From: JAXGPP01 sp964436865
GTDB taxonomy: Bacteria; Planctomycetota; Planctomycetia; Pirellulales; Thermoguttaceae
Assembly (NCBI GenBank): GCA_964436865.1
Contig: CAYTFK010000365.1
Span: 1-6,726 of the forward strand
Reading direction: 5' to 3'
DNA length: 6,726 nucleotides
The notes beneath the pieces are model-generated. The model was not told the DNA's origin and ran no database searches. It saw nothing but the letters and a program-made list of their open reading frames with translations. The translations under genes and the position numbers were made by a program. Shown one piece after another: positions 5,529 through 6,726 of the stretch (positions are counted from its first letter, which is position 1; each line of letters opens with the position of its first letter).

Positions 5529-5873
5529 ATGCCCGCATCAGCCGAACCGGATATCACGCACGCAGTCGAAACAGCAAGACGTTACTTCTACGACGACCAC
5601 AATTACCTGGCGGCCGCCGCGCTTCTGAAAAGACTGGTGGCCAATCAGGCGACAAGCGAAAGTCTGACGCCGGAGGTCTTCCTTATTCTTGGCGAGTCGT
5701 ACCACCAGTTGGCGACATTCACGCGCGAAGAATTGATGGATCTTAGGAGTGAGGCCATCGCCGATGGCGTGGAGAAGGGGGACGTCGACGCCGCATGGGC
5801 GGATCGGGGCGCTTGGCGCGAACGAGCCGAGGAATTCCTTAAGGAACACGCTCTTCGCAAGGCGGCGGAATAG
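5529..5873 (+). CDS. Small helical protein, TPR-like, function unknown
   Basis: A 114-aa soluble protein with no signal peptide or membrane segment. It is mostly helical and acidic. Residues 10-63 look like a helical-pair repeat of TPR type (HAVETARRYFYDDHNYLAAAALLKRLV, then PEVFLILGESYHQL), with typical Ala/Gly/Tyr spacing. The C-terminal part is charged (EELMDLRSEAIADGVEKGDVDAAW, ERAEEFLKEHALRKAAE). Upstream of the ATG at 5529 is a run of seven G (5516-5522) that may act as an imperfect Shine-Dalgarno sequence. Codon use matches neighbouring genes and the frame is clean, so I call it real. I do not recognise the family. It lies 107 bp after the topoisomerase gene and may have its own promoter. 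The GNAT gene is convergent, 103 bp away. Confidence 0.7.
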   Translation: MPASAEPDITHAVETARRYFYDDHNYLAAAALLKRLVANQATSESLTPEVFLILGESYHQLATFTREELMDLRSEAIADGVEKGDVDAAWADRGAWRERAEEFLKEHALRKAAE

Positions 5874-5976
5874 GGGTGTGTCGTTTCAGCGTCTGCCTGG
5901 TGTCCGACCGCCGTGGCAACGCTCCTCTCAACAGTGCGGGCGAGTTCTGCGTGCTCGGAATCGCCCCGGGTGCACT

Positions 5977-6438
5977 TCAGGCCGACCCGGCCAGGCTGGT
6001 CGGCGCACGCGGATCTGCCATGCGCGCCGCGGGCAGCGCGGGCGCCGGCGCTGCCTTGCGAAGCATGACGTTGCGGCGCACGGGAACAAATCCGTATTTC
6101 TCGTACCATGCTTGCAATTGACCGCCGTTCAGGCCGCCGTGACGGACTCGGTCATAGCGTAGGGCCCGGGTAACGTGATCCTCGTCGAAAGGCTCAGCAT
6201 CGAGATACAGGTCGGCGCCGCAGGCATCGGCCGCAGCCGTCAGCTTCCGCAACAATCGCGTGCCGTGACCTTTGCCGCACTCGTTGGCCCAGACATATCG
6301 CAAGTAGAGTGCGTTCGGCCCCGCTTCGCTGGCCGGGCGGATCTCGAACCACGCGAACCCGTCGCGCCACCGAAAACCGTCGAATGTGATGACACCGACC
6401 TTTGAAAGCTCTGCCTTGAGACCCGAACGGATATCCAC
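5977..6438 (-). CDS. GNAT-family N-acetyltransferase
   Basis: A cytoplasmic acetyltransferase that moves acetyl from acetyl-CoA to an amine; the substrate cannot be deduced. From GTG 6438 it has 153 aa. A beta strand (LYLRYVWANE, about 45-53) leads into the acetyl-CoA pyrophosphate loop CGKGHG (54-59) and helix TRLLRKLTAAA. Next come the strand ADLYLDAEP (75-83) and the C-terminal motif GGLNGGQLQAWYEKYGFVPV (101-120) with RNVMLRK, the familiar 'L..wYek.GF' signature. The usual Q/R of the Q-x-x-G-x-G loop is C54. Residues 130-153 form a Pro/Ala-rich tail beyond the fold. The start GTG 6438 is preferred over TTG 6456, because AAGGAG (6448-6453) lies 9 nt before the GTG and would be inside the longer form. 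It is monocistronic and convergent with the 5529 gene. Confidence 0.87.
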   Translation of the reverse strand: MDIRSGLKAELSKVGVITFDGFRWRDGFAWFEIRPASEAGPNALYLRYVWANECGKGHGTRLLRKLTAAADACGADLYLDAEPFDEDHVTRALRYDRVRHGGLNGGQLQAWYEKYGFVPVRRNVMLRKAAPAPALPAARMADPRAPTSLAGSA

Positions 6439-6698
6439 TCCCGAAAACTCCTTCAATAGAGGGGGCGATCCGAAAGCATAGCTCGACTAGGTAGATCAAC
6501 TGCCCGGGCGTACTGGCCGCGCAGTTCAGCCAGGAGAGAAGAGCTAACGGGTGGAGCACCCGCAGACTAGATCCCGCCCAATCTCGTTCCGATATGAGGA
6601 TGGCCGCTACCATCTCATTCTATCTGGGCTACATTGGAAGACAAGCCACCCGCCCAATTCGCCTGTTCTGTCCCGTTTATGAAGGCTGGGTGCCAGGA
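6439..6698. other. Intergenic region upstream of the GNAT gene
   Basis: Non-coding apart from the GNAT ribosome binding site. A short hairpin CGGGTG-GAG-CACCCG (6548-6562) is present. I see no gene, RNA or clear promoter. Confidence 0.5.
6448..6453 (-). promoter_or_regulatory. Ribosome binding site setting the GTG start of the GNAT gene
   Basis: AAGGAG on the minus strand, 9 nt before GTG 6438. It overlaps the second and third codons of a TTG-initiated longer form, which itself has no upstream Shine-Dalgarno sequence. Confidence 0.6.
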
Positions 6699-6725
6699 CC
6701 CGCCGCAATTGCCGCTTGCGGTGGG
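6699..6725. repeat. 10-bp inverted repeat at the window edge
   Basis: CCCGCCGCAA (6699-6708) and TTGCGGTGGG (6716-6725) pair over ten positions with one G-T wobble and a 7-nt loop. No T-run follows on the minus strand, and the plus-strand continuation lies outside the window. It may be a terminator, an attenuator stem or an extragenic palindrome. Confidence 0.6.
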
Positions 6726-6726
6726 C

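Noticed and set aside
5981..6004. Inverted repeat GCCGACC/GGTCGGC as a terminator for the 5529 gene
   Set aside because: It lies inside the 3' coding end of the GNAT gene and has no T-run on either side.

Overview
The window is GC-rich bacterial chromosome, running from the end of a ribosomal RNA operon into a small-gene region. The organism cannot be named with certainty. The 5S rRNA is unusually short (about 107-110 nt) with a reduced helix IV. As I recall, 5S lengths of about 109-111 nt were described for Planctomycetota, so that phylum is a tentative guess; Acidobacteriota or another deep GC-rich lineage remain possible.

Layout. Positions 1-312 are the 3' end of a 23S rRNA (domain VI with the sarcin-ricin loop). 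A 130-bp spacer without a tRNA leads to 5S rRNA (442-548) and a strong intrinsic terminator (561-602). About 70 bp later, on the same strand, lies a membrane diadenylate cyclase whose C-terminus carries a transmembrane segment and a YbbR domain. It looks like CdaA and its usual partner CdaR joined in one chain. Its stop codon overlaps that of a convergent five-gene minus-strand cluster (3886 down to 1823). That cluster encodes small membrane-anchored proteins of stress-associated types: CsbD-like/DUF883-like, a glycine-zipper protein, a DUF3618-like protein, a DUF883 (YqjD/ElaB-like) protein and a YqjE/phage-holin-3_6-like protein. Most starts in the cluster are set by clear Shine-Dalgarno sequences, and the last two genes overlap by ATGA.

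A 434-bp non-coding stretch separates this cluster from a divergent type IB DNA topoisomerase (4321-5421) with the full catalytic set. A C10 tract follows its stop codon. Next come a small unidentified helical protein (5529-5873) and a convergent GNAT acetyltransferase (5977-6438, minus). The last ~290 bp are non-coding and end in a 10-bp stem hairpin at the window edge.

Together the protein genes suggest stress physiology: c-di-AMP synthesis (osmotic and wall homeostasis), an envelope/osmotic-stress membrane cluster, and a topoisomerase that relaxes supercoils. That theme is inferred from family membership and adjacency. There is no mobile element, CRISPR array, tRNA or defence system in the window.
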